From: Labrenzia sp. CE80
Lineage (GTDB): Bacteria; Pseudomonadota; Alphaproteobacteria; Rhizobiales; Stappiaceae
Reading direction: 5' to 3'
Assembly (NCBI RefSeq): GCF_009650605.1
Contig: NZ_WAJT01000001.1
Coordinates: 744,001 to 808,000, forward strand
DNA: 64,000 nucleotides
The notes beneath the pieces are model-generated. The model did not search any database and had not been told where the DNA came from. It saw only the letters and a program-made list of their open reading frames with translations. The translations under genes were made by a program, and so were the position numbers. Below are positions 40,874 through 49,045 of the stretch, piece after piece; position 1 is the first letter of the stretch; each line of letters opens with the position of its first letter.

Positions 40874-40913
40874 AAGGCATGATTCAAGATCACGACAGCT
40901 TGAATCATGCCTT
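40874..40913. repeat. perfect 15-base inverted repeat
   Basis: AAGGCATGATTCAAG (40874-40888) and CTTGAATCATGCCTT (40899-40913) are perfectly complementary around a ten-base spacer. No T tract follows on either strand, so it is not a classic intrinsic terminator. It lies between the PepSY-like gene and the phasin promoter. Confidence 0.85.
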
Positions 40914-40989
40914 GCAGCAGATCAATCTTGATTAAATAACTTCTATATTCCCGTCAAAATTGTATCGAATACGTAGTCTGACTAAGATA

Positions 40990-41036
40990 TTGCGATGCAA
41001 AAAAATATTGACATTGATTGTGCGGTGCGAGATATT
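40990..41036 (+). promoter_or_regulatory. phasin promoter with a TTGCnnnGCAA site
   Basis: TTGACA (41008-41013) and GATATT (41031-41036) are 17 bases apart, a good sigma-70-type promoter. TTGCGATGCAA (40990-41000) lies just upstream and a similar TGCGGTGCGA is in the spacer; both resemble TGC-N3-GCA sites bound by PhaR-type PHB regulators. The regulator link is inference. Confidence 0.5.
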
Positions 41037-41133
41037 CCTCCCGTTAGGTCAACTCTTGATGCGATCGACCACGGTGGCCTGATGCGGCGCATATATGTGG
41101 GCACTGCAAGGTCGACAGAATGAGGGCAGGAAA

Positions 41134-41466
41134 ATGATGAACAATTTCGAAGACATGCAGAAGCTCGGCAAGGAAAACATGGATCTGGCCATGGAGAGCC
41201 TCGGCTCCGTTTCCAAGAGCATGCAGGCGATTGCGGCTGAAGTTGCCGATTATCAGAAGAAGTCTTTCGAAGAAGGCTCTGCAGCTGTGGAAAAAGTTGC
41301 AGCTTCCAAGTCTCTGGACAAGGCGTTCGAGGCCCAGTCAGAGTACTTCAAGACGGCCTATGAAGGCTTCGTCGGTGAAATGACAAAGCTTGGTGAGATG
41401 TACACCGACATGTCCAAGGACGTTTACAAGCCTTTTGAAGGCGTCATGGGCAAAATGTCCAAGTAA
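41134..41466 (+). CDS. phasin-family protein
   Basis: A 110-residue, almost fully helical protein of the Phasin_2 type: MQKLGKENMDLAMESLGSVS, SMQAIAAEVADYQKKSFEEG, EAQSEYFKTAYEGFVGEMTK. Phasins coat polyhydroxyalkanoate granules and control their size; some small ones act in other stress responses. ATG 41134 follows AGGA; the next codon is also ATG. A strong promoter and a terminator make it a single-gene unit, which fits high expression. Confidence 0.88.
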   Translation: MMNNFEDMQKLGKENMDLAMESLGSVSKSMQAIAAEVADYQKKSFEEGSAAVEKVAASKSLDKAFEAQSEYFKTAYEGFVGEMTKLGEMYTDMSKDVYKPFEGVMGKMSK

Positions 41467-41514
41467 GCGACCTTACGTGTTTGCCAAATAACTCCGGCGA
41501 CACCGATTTTTAAG

Positions 41515-41547
41515 AAACCCGGCTTGAGAGAGCCGGGTTTTCTTTTT
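41515..41547 (+). terminator. intrinsic terminator after the phasin gene
   Basis: AAACCCGGCT/AGCCGGGTTT is a perfect ten-base stem with loop TGAGAG and a T-rich tail. The remaining stretch to 41836 has no gene I can support. Confidence 0.9.
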
Positions 41548-41836
41548 GATTCTCAGGTTTTAGCGGACATCACCGCCGCTGGATCGGCGCTCTTTAAATT
41601 CCGTTTTTGAGACCTACATCCTTAATCGAAGGCGGGCCGCCCTGGCTGCGCTCACTTTTGTGTCTGTTTGTGTCTTGGTTCGCGCAAGGTCGCAGATGTA
41701 TGTTTCAGGTGTACTTTCGCAACTGCCGTTAAGGTCCGATTTGGCTTTGAGTCAAAAATCGGATCTGCCGTTGGTTGAGGCTTTTACTCGGCCGCTGCGA
41801 TTGGTAAGCTGGAGTTGACTGACTGATTTGAGGACA

Positions 41837-42181
41837 ATGAGCTTGAAAATGGCTAGCGGGGCTGACTTTGACGATGGCGATGGCGACACGGGAACGGTCG
41901 TTGTCACCAGGACCAAGACGGTTACCAAGCGCCCGAGTCTATATCGGGTGCTTATCCTCAATGACGACTACACGCCAATGGAGTTCGTTATTCATGTCGT
42001 GGAAAGTTTCTTCCAGAAGAATAGGGAAGAGGCGACCCGGATCATGCTCCATGTTCACCATCACGGCGTTGGGGAATGCGGGATTTATTCCTACGAAGTC
42101 GCTGAGACAAAAGTGACGCAAGTCATGGATTTCGCCCGTAAGCACCAGCATCCGCTGCAGTGCGTTATGGAGAAGAAGTGA
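41837..42181 (+). CDS. clpS: ClpS adaptor protein
   Basis: ClpS delivers N-degron substrates to ClpAP. The 114-residue protein has a variable acidic N-terminus and the conserved core SLYRVLILNDDYTPMEFVIH, then HHHGVGECGIYSYEVAETKV and the end KHQHPLQCVMEKK. The N-degron pocket residues (NDD, and the H of HHHG) are present. ATG 41837 or ATG 41849 may be the start. It is immediately followed by clpA, the usual alphaproteobacterial pair. Confidence 0.95.
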   Translation: MSLKMASGADFDDGDGDTGTVVVTRTKTVTKRPSLYRVLILNDDYTPMEFVIHVVESFFQKNREEATRIMLHVHHHGVGECGIYSYEVAETKVTQVMDFARKHQHPLQCVMEKK

Positions 42182-42193
42182 AGGATATCACAC

Positions 42194-44653
42194 GTGCCGT
42201 CATTTTCTCGTAGTCTCGAAAAAGCACTCCACCAGGCGCTGGCTTTTGCCAATGAGCGCCAGCAGGAGTATGCGACCCTCGAACATTTGCTGCTGGCCCT
42301 TCTGGATGACCAGGATGCAGCGGCGGTTATGCGAGCGTGCAACGTGGACATGGATACGATCCGGCGTAGTCTGGTCGAGTATCTGGAAACCGAGCTCGAC
42401 AACCTGGTGACCGAAGGCGATGAGGATTCGAAGCCAACCGCTGGGTTCCAGAGGGTGATTCAACGCGCCGTTATTCACGTGCAATCCTCAGGTCGCGAAG
42501 AAGTGACCGGTGCCAATGTGCTCGTCGCGATCTTTGCGGAGCGCGAAAGCCACGCGGCCTACTTCCTGCAAGACCAGGACATGACCCGTTACGACGCGGT
42601 CAATTACATTTCCCACGGAATTGCAAAGCGCCCGGGACTGTCGGAGACCCGGCCGATGGACGCCTCCGAAGAGGAGGAAGAAACCATCCAGGGCGGTGAA
42701 GGCTCAGAAGGCAAGTCCAAGGCCAAGTCGGATGCGCTGGAAGCCTATTGCATCAACCTGAATGACAAGGCGGACAAGGGTAAGATTGACCCGTTGATTG
42801 GTCGTGACAGCGAAATTTCGCGGACGATCCAGATCCTGTGCCGCCGCTCAAAGAACAATCCGCTGTTCGTAGGCGATCCAGGCGTTGGCAAGACCGCCAT
42901 CGCCGAGGGCCTGGCCTATCGGATCGTCAATGGCGACGTTCCCGAGGTTCTGAAAGAGGCGACCATCTTTTCTCTCGACATGGGGGCGCTTCTCGCTGGG
43001 ACCCGCTACCGTGGTGACTTTGAAGAGCGCCTCAAGCAGGTGATGAAGGAAATCGAGGAATTTCCCGGCGCGGTGATGTTCATCGACGAGATTCACACGA
43101 TCATCGGTGCCGGCGCGACGTCGGGTGGTGCGATGGATGCTTCGAACCTCCTGAAGCCTGCTCTGGCGTCCGGAGCGATCCGCTGCATCGGCTCGACCAC
43201 CTACAAGGAATACCGGCAGTTCTTCGAGAAGGACCGCGCGCTCGTCCGTCGCTTCCAGAAGATCGATGTGAACGAGCCGTCGATCCCGGATGCAATCGAT
43301 ATCCTCAAAGGCTTGAAGCCGTATTTCGAAGACTTCCACAAGGTGCGCTTCACGCACGACGCGATCCGAACCGCGGTGGAACTGTCGGCGAAATACATTG
43401 CTGATCGGAAGCTGCCGGACAAGGCGATCGATGTGCTTGATGAGACGGGTGCCTCGCAGATGCTGTTGCCGGAAACCCGCCGCCGCAAGACCATCGGCGT
43501 CAAGGAAATCGAGAACACCATCGCGACGATGGCCCGGATTCCGCCGAAAACCGTATCGAAGGACGATGCCGAAGTGCTTTCTGGCCTTGGCACCGATCTG
43601 AAACGGGTGGTCTATGGCCAGGATAGTGCCATCGAGACGCTTGCATCGGCGATCAAGTTGGCCCGTGCGGGTCTGCGCGAACCGGACAAGCCTATCGGCA
43701 GCTATCTGTTCTCCGGTCCGACCGGTGTGGGCAAGACCGAGGTTGCGCGCCAGCTGGCGTCGTCGCTCGGCGTGGAGCTTATTCGTTTCGACATGTCCGA
43801 GTACATGGAGCGGCACACCGTGTCGCGTCTGATTGGCGCGCCTCCAGGTTATGTCGGTTTCGACCAGGGTGGTTTGCTGACGGATGGTGTCGACCAGCAT
43901 CCTCATTGTGTGCTGCTTCTGGATGAGATCGAGAAGGCGCATCCGGATCTGTTCAATATCCTCCTGCAGGTGATGGACCACGGCAAGCTGACCGACCACA
44001 ACGGCAAGCAGGTCGATTTCCGCAATGTGATCCTGATCATGACCACCAACGCGGGCGCGGCGGATATGGCCAAGTCGCCGGTCGGCTTCAACCGCCTGAA
44101 GCGCGAAGGCGACGACGCAGAGGCGATCAACAAGCTGTTCACGCCGGAGTTCCGCAATCGTCTGGATGCGATCATTCCTTTTGGAAACCTGCCGAAGGAA
44201 GTCGTCTACAAGGTCGTCGAAAAGTTCGTCATGCAGCTTGAGGTCCAGCTGGCCGACCGCGGCGTGACCTTCGAATTGACCGAAGGCGCGACCGAATGGC
44301 TGGCAGAGAAGGGCTACGACGACGCTATGGGCGCAAGGCCGCTTGGCCGGGTGATCCAGGAGCACATCAAGCGGCCGTTGGCCGACGAGGTGCTGTTCGG
44401 CAAGCTCAAGAAGGGCGGCATGGTCAAGGTCTCCGTCTCTGAGGACAAGGCCGGCCTTCTGCTTGAATCCATCGAGGAGCGGGCTCCAACGCCGCCAAAG
44501 GCGAAAGCCAAGCCTGCTGCCAAGCCAAAGCGCCGCCGCAAGCCGGTCGCGTCCAAGGCCAAGGCGGCGGAGACCAAGTCCGGACCGAAATCCTCTGGTG
44601 GCAAGTCCGGGCCAAAGAAGAGCCTGGTTCCTAAGGTGCCGCTGGCCGACTAA
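42194..44653 (+). CDS. clpA: ClpA, ATPase subunit of the ClpAP protease
   Basis: An 819-residue AAA+ unfoldase. The N domain (1-145, LEKALHQALAFANERQQEYA) is followed by the first ATPase module (Walker A GDPGVGKTA, Walker B VMFIDEIHT) and the second (GPTGVGKTE, VLLLDEIEKAHPD, FTPEFRNRLDAI). The C-terminus carries about 60 extra residues rich in Lys, Ala and Pro that E. coli ClpA lacks. The start is GTG 42194, 12 bases after clpS, so both are one operon. It unfolds substrates for ClpP. The 604-codon open frame on the other strand is only its shadow. Confidence 0.97.
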   Translation: MPSFSRSLEKALHQALAFANERQQEYATLEHLLLALLDDQDAAAVMRACNVDMDTIRRSLVEYLETELDNLVTEGDEDSKPTAGFQRVIQRAVIHVQSSGREEVTGANVLVAIFAERESHAAYFLQDQDMTRYDAVNYISHGIAKRPGLSETRPMDASEEEEETIQGGEGSEGKSKAKSDALEAYCINLNDKADKGKIDPLIGRDSEISRTIQILCRRSKNNPLFVGDPGVGKTAIAEGLAYRIVNGDVPEVLKEATIFSLDMGALLAGTRYRGDFEERLKQVMKEIEEFPGAVMFIDEIHTIIGAGATSGGAMDASNLLKPALASGAIRCIGSTTYKEYRQFFEKDRALVRRFQKIDVNEPSIPDAIDILKGLKPYFEDFHKVRFTHDAIRTAVELSAKYIADRKLPDKAIDVLDETGASQMLLPETRRRKTIGVKEIENTIATMARIPPKTVSKDDAEVLSGLGTDLKRVVYGQDSAIETLASAIKLARAGLREPDKPIGSYLFSGPTGVGKTEVARQLASSLGVELIRFDMSEYMERHTVSRLIGAPPGYVGFDQGGLLTDGVDQHPHCVLLLDEIEKAHPDLFNILLQVMDHGKLTDHNGKQVDFRNVILIMTTNAGAADMAKSPVGFNRLKREGDDAEAINKLFTPEFRNRLDAIIPFGNLPKEVVYKVVEKFVMQLEVQLADRGVTFELTEGATEWLAEKGYDDAMGARPLGRVIQEHIKRPLADEVLFGKLKKGGMVKVSVSEDKAGLLLESIEERAPTPPKAKAKPAAKPKRRRKPVASKAKAAETKSGPKSSGGKSGPKKSLVPKVPLAD

Positions 44654-44679
44654 GTGCGACAAGACATATGAGATGCGAA

Positions 44680-44706
44680 AGGGGCGCCAATTGGCGCCCC
44701 TTTTTC
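44680..44706 (+). terminator. intrinsic terminator after clpA
   Basis: GGGGCGCC-AATT-GGCGCCCC followed by five T. It also sits just past the stop of the convergent LysR gene. Confidence 0.88.
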
Positions 44707-44717
44707 TGTGCGACCCG

Positions 44718-45608
44718 TTATCGGGCGTCGGGAACGCTGTCCTGAAACTGGCTTACGATCCAGTCGATCACCGCCTGGCGGGCCGGTGCATGTCGCTGGG
44801 CCACCTGAGGGAAAACGAGGTGGTAGCTCTTGTCGCTGGCGGGCAGTGCTTGTGTCATCGGCACGACCACGAGCCGCTTTCTGCCGATTTCTTCGGTCAC
44901 GAGAACCTCGGGCACCAGGGCAATGCCCTGGCCATCCAGGGCCGCGTCGATCGCAAGTCCCGAGTGGTTGAATTTCAAGATCCTGACGCCGTTTGCAATC
45001 CGGTTTTCGCCAAGTGCCGTTTCCCACGTGTCATGGCCATCTTGCAGAAGCCGGGCATTTTTCAAATCCGATAGGTTTTCTATCGGGTCTATTGTTGCGC
45101 CATAATCGGGAGAACACACAGCGCACAGGCGCATGGCGCTCAGTTGCCGGTGCTGAAGGGACTTGAAGGGCGGGGTGCCGATGCGGATGGCCAGGTCGAT
45201 GTCATCAGTCTTGAAATTCGCCAGCCGTTCGGTTGCCACAGTTGCGATCTCGATATCTGGATGGAGATCCTGAAATCGGGGCAGGCGAGGAACCAGCCAT
45301 TTCGACGCGAGAGAGGGCGGCAGGCTGATGGTGATCCGCGGGACGCCCGGTTTCAGGTTTTCTGTGGCTCTATCAATGATCTCAAGTGCTTGCGCGACAG
45401 CTGCATGATAGTGCGCGCCGGCATCCGTCAGGCGAAGTCCGCGCGGCAGTCTATCAAACAGCGTGAGATCAAGTTCCTCTTCAAGGGCGCGCACTTGCTG
45501 GGCTACAGCGCCCTGGGTCAGGTTGAGTGCCTCGGCCGCGAGACGAAAGTTCAAATGCTCTCCCGCGGCGTCAAAGGCTCGCAACTTGTTGAGACTTGGC
45601 TTGCTCAT
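44718..45608 (-). CDS. LysR-family transcriptional regulator
   Basis: A 296-residue GcvA-like LysR regulator. The helix-turn-helix is in LNKLRAFDAAGEHLNFRLAA and ALNLTQGAVAQQVRALEEEL; the effector domain begins RITISLPPSLASKWLVPRL. The start ATG 45608 is chosen because the fold begins there. It is divergent from the SDR gene at 45736, which it probably controls. Effector unknown. Confidence 0.9.
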   Translation of the reverse strand: MSKPSLNKLRAFDAAGEHLNFRLAAEALNLTQGAVAQQVRALEEELDLTLFDRLPRGLRLTDAGAHYHAAVAQALEIIDRATENLKPGVPRITISLPPSLASKWLVPRLPRFQDLHPDIEIATVATERLANFKTDDIDLAIRIGTPPFKSLQHRQLSAMRLCAVCSPDYGATIDPIENLSDLKNARLLQDGHDTWETALGENRIANGVRILKFNHSGLAIDAALDGQGIALVPEVLVTEEIGRKRLVVVPMTQALPASDKSYHLVFPQVAQRHAPARQAVIDWIVSQFQDSVPDAR

Positions 45609-45735
45609 GGTTGGCTTTTCATCCGTATGAAAACGTCTACCCAGTAGATTTTCTACAGTCTCGCTGCATGAGGGATGATTGGTCAACGCTTTCCGGCAGT
45701 TCTAGGCTGCGATCAATTCCAACAGGAGAGAAATC

Positions 45736-46440
45736 ATGAGCATTGCAAAGGTTGCACTGATCACGGCCGGTGGCAGTGGCATGGGGGCGGACGCCGCGCG
45801 GCAGCTTGCGGAGGAGGGGTTTGCAGTTGGCATCTTGTCGTCCTCGGGCAAGGGGGAGGCGCTTGGCAAAGAGCTCGGCGGCTTCGGGGTTACGGGCTCC
45901 AATCTTGATCCGGACGCGCTGCAAAAGCTGGTCGATGGTGCCATGGAGCGCTGGGGCCGGATCGACGTTCTGGTGAACTCTGCCGGTCACGGACCAAAGG
46001 GGCCGGTGATGGAGATCTCCGACGAGGACTGGCACATGGGGCTTGAGGTCTATCTGATGAATGTCGTTCGTCCGTCGCGGCTTGTTGCGCCGATCATGGC
46101 AAAGCAGGGGGGAGGGACGATCCTCAATATTTCCACCTTCGCTGCCTTCGAGCCGGATCCCCTGTTTCCGACCTCCGGTGTTTTTCGTGCAGGGCTTGCC
46201 AGTTTCACCAAGCTCTTTGCCGACAAGCATGCGGCCGAGAACGTCCGGATGAACAATATTCTTCCCGGTTTCATCGACAGTCTTCCCGAGACCGCGGACC
46301 GCAAGGCGCGGATCCCTATGGAGCGCTATGGCAAGGCAGCGGAAGTGTCGTCGCTGATTGCCTATCTGGCCAGTGAAGGGGCGGGCTATATCACCGGCCA
46401 GAACATCCGTGTTGACGGTGGTCTGACCCATTCGGTCTAG
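45736..46440 (+). CDS. SDR-family protein lacking the YxxxK motif
   Basis: A 234-residue short-chain dehydrogenase-like protein. The cofactor site is normal (LITAGGSGMGADAARQLAEE), NSAG is in LVNSAGHGPKG, and the C-terminus ITGQNIRVDGGLTHSV is standard. Where YxxxK should be, the sequence reads PTSGVFRAGL, giving Ser and Arg at the aligned positions. Catalysis by the usual mechanism is therefore doubtful. GGAG precedes the ATG. It is divergent from a LysR gene. Confidence 0.85.
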   Translation: MSIAKVALITAGGSGMGADAARQLAEEGFAVGILSSSGKGEALGKELGGFGVTGSNLDPDALQKLVDGAMERWGRIDVLVNSAGHGPKGPVMEISDEDWHMGLEVYLMNVVRPSRLVAPIMAKQGGGTILNISTFAAFEPDPLFPTSGVFRAGLASFTKLFADKHAAENVRMNNILPGFIDSLPETADRKARIPMERYGKAAEVSSLIAYLASEGAGYITGQNIRVDGGLTHSV

Positions 46441-46566
46441 GTGCCCGGTGGTCGCAAATCCGAGGCTGGCGAAGCTTGCCTCGGGGAGGCTGGCCATTTG
46501 ACAGGTCGGGGGTTCCGGGATTAGTAAGGGTTCCTTCCTAATTGCTGACCGCCGAGTCCGCCAGAC

Positions 46567-47325
46567 ATGCCAGACCATCAAGAAATCAGCACGCCAGAGG
46601 ATCACAATGCACCTGTGTCCGGCCGGATCTGGATGGCGCGGGGCGCTCGGGCTGCGATCTCCATTCCCGCTTTGATTCTGACGGCAGCCTTTGTCGGCTA
46701 TGCCGGATTGGCGCGTGGAAGCGGTCTGTCCCTGCCTGAAACCCTGATGATGACCGGCCTGGTCTGGGCCTTGCCATCCATCGTGGTCCTGACCGGCGCC
46801 ATTTCATCGGGCGTTGGTCTGGTGCCTGCAGCGATCGCTGTCGCGCTGGCCTCGGTGCGTTTGATGCCCATGACCATGGCCCTGGTTCCCATGGTCAAGG
46901 TCGAGGGAAAGACCAAACGCTGGCAGCTGCTTTACATCTCGCATTTCGTCGCCGTGACCGCCTGGGTCTATGGCATGCGCAATCTGCCGGATCTGCCGAG
47001 GGAAGGGCGTCTGCCGTTTTTTGCCGGTTTCGGCACTGCGCTCACCAGTTTTGTTTTCTGCATGACCGGCGTGGCTTATCTGATGGTGGAGCGCATGCCG
47101 CCGGTGCTGTCCGGTGCGCTGTTTCTTCTGACGCCGATCTATTTCGTCTGCTCGCTCTGGAGCGCGTCGAAGCTTTCAGCAGACAAGGCGGCGATGATCA
47201 TCGGCCTGATCCTGGGGCCGTTCTTTTTCCTCTATGCGCCCGGCCTCGACCTTTTGTGGACCGGGCTTGTCGGGGGCACCATTGCCTATCTCATCACGCG
47301 CTACATGCGCAGGGGGCTGCTGTGA
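46567..47325 (+). CDS. azlC: AzlC-family branched-chain amino acid exporter subunit
   Basis: A 252-residue inner-membrane protein with seven or eight helices. Family features are RAAISIPALILTAAFVGYAG, TLMMTGLVWALPSIVVLTGA, and ASVRLMPMTMALVPMVK. AzlC and AzlD together export branched-chain amino acids (or analogues) in Bacillus; the substrate here is not proven. Its stop overlaps the GTG start of azlD (GTGA), the usual coupled arrangement. Confidence 0.9.
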   Translation: MPDHQEISTPEDHNAPVSGRIWMARGARAAISIPALILTAAFVGYAGLARGSGLSLPETLMMTGLVWALPSIVVLTGAISSGVGLVPAAIAVALASVRLMPMTMALVPMVKVEGKTKRWQLLYISHFVAVTAWVYGMRNLPDLPREGRLPFFAGFGTALTSFVFCMTGVAYLMVERMPPVLSGALFLLTPIYFVCSLWSASKLSADKAAMIIGLILGPFFFLYAPGLDLLWTGLVGGTIAYLITRYMRRGLL

Positions 47326-47666
47326 GCGATCCCTGGTGGTGGACCTATGTGATGATCATCGTTGCGGGCTGGATCGCAACGGACATCTGGCGTTGGATTG
47401 GTGTTTTCGCGGGCGGCAAGCTGCGCGAAGACAGCGAGCTGCTGATCTGGGTGCGCGCCGTCGCAACTGCCCTGGTCGCCGGCGTGATCGCAAAACTGAT
47501 CCTGTTTCCCACGGGCGCACTGGAGGTGACGCCTGTCTGGTTGCGGGTTTTGGCGGCGCTCGGCGGCTTTGCAGCGTTTTTCGCCAGCCGACAAAAAGTT
47601 GTCGTCGGTGTGGTGTCAGGAGAGATCATTCTGATCGCCGGTTGGCTCTTGCTGGAAGCTGTCTGA
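47322..47666 (+). CDS. azlD: AzlD-family protein
   Basis: A 114-residue membrane protein with three or four helices: YVMIIVAGWIATDIWRWIGV, VRAVATALVAGVIAKLIL, LRVLAALGGFAAFFA and VVSGEIILIAGWLLLE. It starts with a GTG that overlaps the azlC stop by four bases, which fits the AzlD partner role. It has no membrane signal peptide cleavage site. Confidence 0.85.
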   Translation: MSDPWWWTYVMIIVAGWIATDIWRWIGVFAGGKLREDSELLIWVRAVATALVAGVIAKLILFPTGALEVTPVWLRVLAALGGFAAFFASRQKVVVGVVSGEIILIAGWLLLEAV

Positions 47667-47699
47667 CAGAGCACTGTCGCGGCAACCAGGAGATCGCCC

Positions 47700-48344
47700 T
47701 TGTCAGACACGCTCACATTCTACCATGCGCCTTTCACCCGCTCGACCGTGATCCGGACGCTGCTTGAAGAACTCAACGCGCCCTATGAGCTTCACGCGAT
47801 CGACCATGATGGCGGGGAGACCCAGAGCGCGGCCTATTTGGACATCAATCCGCTTGGCAAGGTGCCTGCGATTGTCCACCGGGGGCAGCTGATCACCGAA
47901 CAGGTCGCGCTTTGCATCTATCTAGGTGACCTTTTTCCGCAAGCAGGCCTGACACCGGGGCTCGAAGATCCGCTTCGCGGACCCTACCTGCGATGGCTTG
48001 CCTTTGCCGGATCGAGCTTCGAACCAGCTCTGGTCGACAAGGCGATGAAACGCGAGCCCGCGCCGAGGTCGATGTCGCCCTATGGTCTGCATGAGGACAT
48101 GGTCGAGACCCTGCGCGGTCAACTCGCCAAGGGCCCCTATATTCTGGGTGAGCGCATGACTGTCGCCGATGTGCTTTGGGGCAAGGCAGTCGGCTGGGCC
48201 CTTCAGTTCGAATTGGTGCCAGCGCTTTCCGAGTTCGCAGACTATTCGGCCAAGATGAGTTCGCGGCCTGCCTTCACGAAGGTGATGGAGCTGGATGGTG
48301 AGCTTCAGGCCAAACAAAAGGCGGAGGCCGACACGGCCTCCTGA
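47700..48344 (+). CDS. glutathione S-transferase family protein
   Basis: A 214-residue GST. The thioredoxin-like N-terminal domain has TLTFYHAPFTRSTVIRTLLE and the glutathione-binding NPLGKVPAIVHRGQLITEQV, with the cis-Pro VPAI; the C-terminal helical domain has LGERMTVADVLWG, where the N-capping Asp lies. The start is a TTG at 47700 with GGAG upstream, 33 bases after azlD. Substrate not assignable. Confidence 0.9.
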   Translation: MSDTLTFYHAPFTRSTVIRTLLEELNAPYELHAIDHDGGETQSAAYLDINPLGKVPAIVHRGQLITEQVALCIYLGDLFPQAGLTPGLEDPLRGPYLRWLAFAGSSFEPALVDKAMKREPAPRSMSPYGLHEDMVETLRGQLAKGPYILGERMTVADVLWGKAVGWALQFELVPALSEFADYSAKMSSRPAFTKVMELDGELQAKQKAEADTAS

Positions 48345-48368
48345 TCTCAAGGGCAGGCTTTCTGGGTC

Positions 48369-48797
48369 TTAAGCCAGTGCCGCGCGGATCTTTTCCGCGT
48401 TGGCCGCCAGGACGTCATTGTCGGCCATTTCGCCTGTATGGGGGCGAAGCGCGACGCCTTCAAAGCGCGGGATCACATGGACATGGGTGTGAAAGACTAC
48501 CTGACCGCCGGCTGGCTCTGAGAACTGCTGGATGGTGGTTCCATCCGCATCAAAGGCCTTGATCACGGCACGGGCCATCTTCTGCGCGGTTGCCATCACC
48601 GCATTGAGATCCTCTGTCGCAATGTCGAGGATGTTGCGGGACGGGGCCTTCGGGATCACCAGGACATGCCCGTCGCCGCGGGGCATGATGTCCATGATCA
48701 CCAGTGTCTTGTCGTCCTCGTAGATCTTGTGGCTGGGAATCTCGCCGCGCATGATCTTGGCGAAAACATTCTGGTCGTCATAGGCGGGCGCGGACAT
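48369..48797 (-). CDS. HIT-family nucleotide-binding hydrolase
   Basis: A 142-residue HIT protein (HINT-like). The active-site HxHxH motif is in VVFHTHVHVIPRF, and the N-terminal NVFAKIMRGEIPSHKIYEDD and HVLVIPK stretches are typical. It hydrolyses purine nucleotide phosphoramidates or similar. The start ATG 48797 is used because upstream sequence is not conserved. It ends the minus-strand run RidA, GDPD, COG3146, HIT. Confidence 0.92.
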   Translation of the reverse strand: MSAPAYDDQNVFAKIMRGEIPSHKIYEDDKTLVIMDIMPRGDGHVLVIPKAPSRNILDIATEDLNAVMATAQKMARAVIKAFDADGTTIQQFSEPAGGQVVFHTHVHVIPRFEGVALRPHTGEMADNDVLAANAEKIRAALA

Positions 48798-49045
48798 CGG
48801 CTTTTCCTCATCTGGGGGCGGCGAGCTTATGCTCGTCGAATTTGCGGCGAGATTATCCAGTCGCGCGGCTGCGGCGCAAGCAGGTTTTGACGCTTCCAGA
48901 TGGTTTGTGTCCGCGCGCCGCGGGGTCTGCGCCGGGCGTGAGGTCATCAAAATACCCGGCATTTGCATACTTAATAAAATGATTCAACGCATGCATTAAA
49001 GTTAGATGGCACAATAGTTTACAGCCATTTTCTGAGGAAATGATT

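Noticed and set aside
42848..44662. 604-codon open frame on the minus strand
   Set aside because: It mirrors clpA; long antisense frames are expected in GC-rich genes, and the translation is rich in His and Arg without recognisable domains.
45637..46605. 322-codon minus-strand frame
   Set aside because: Antisense to the SDR gene with no family-like sequence.
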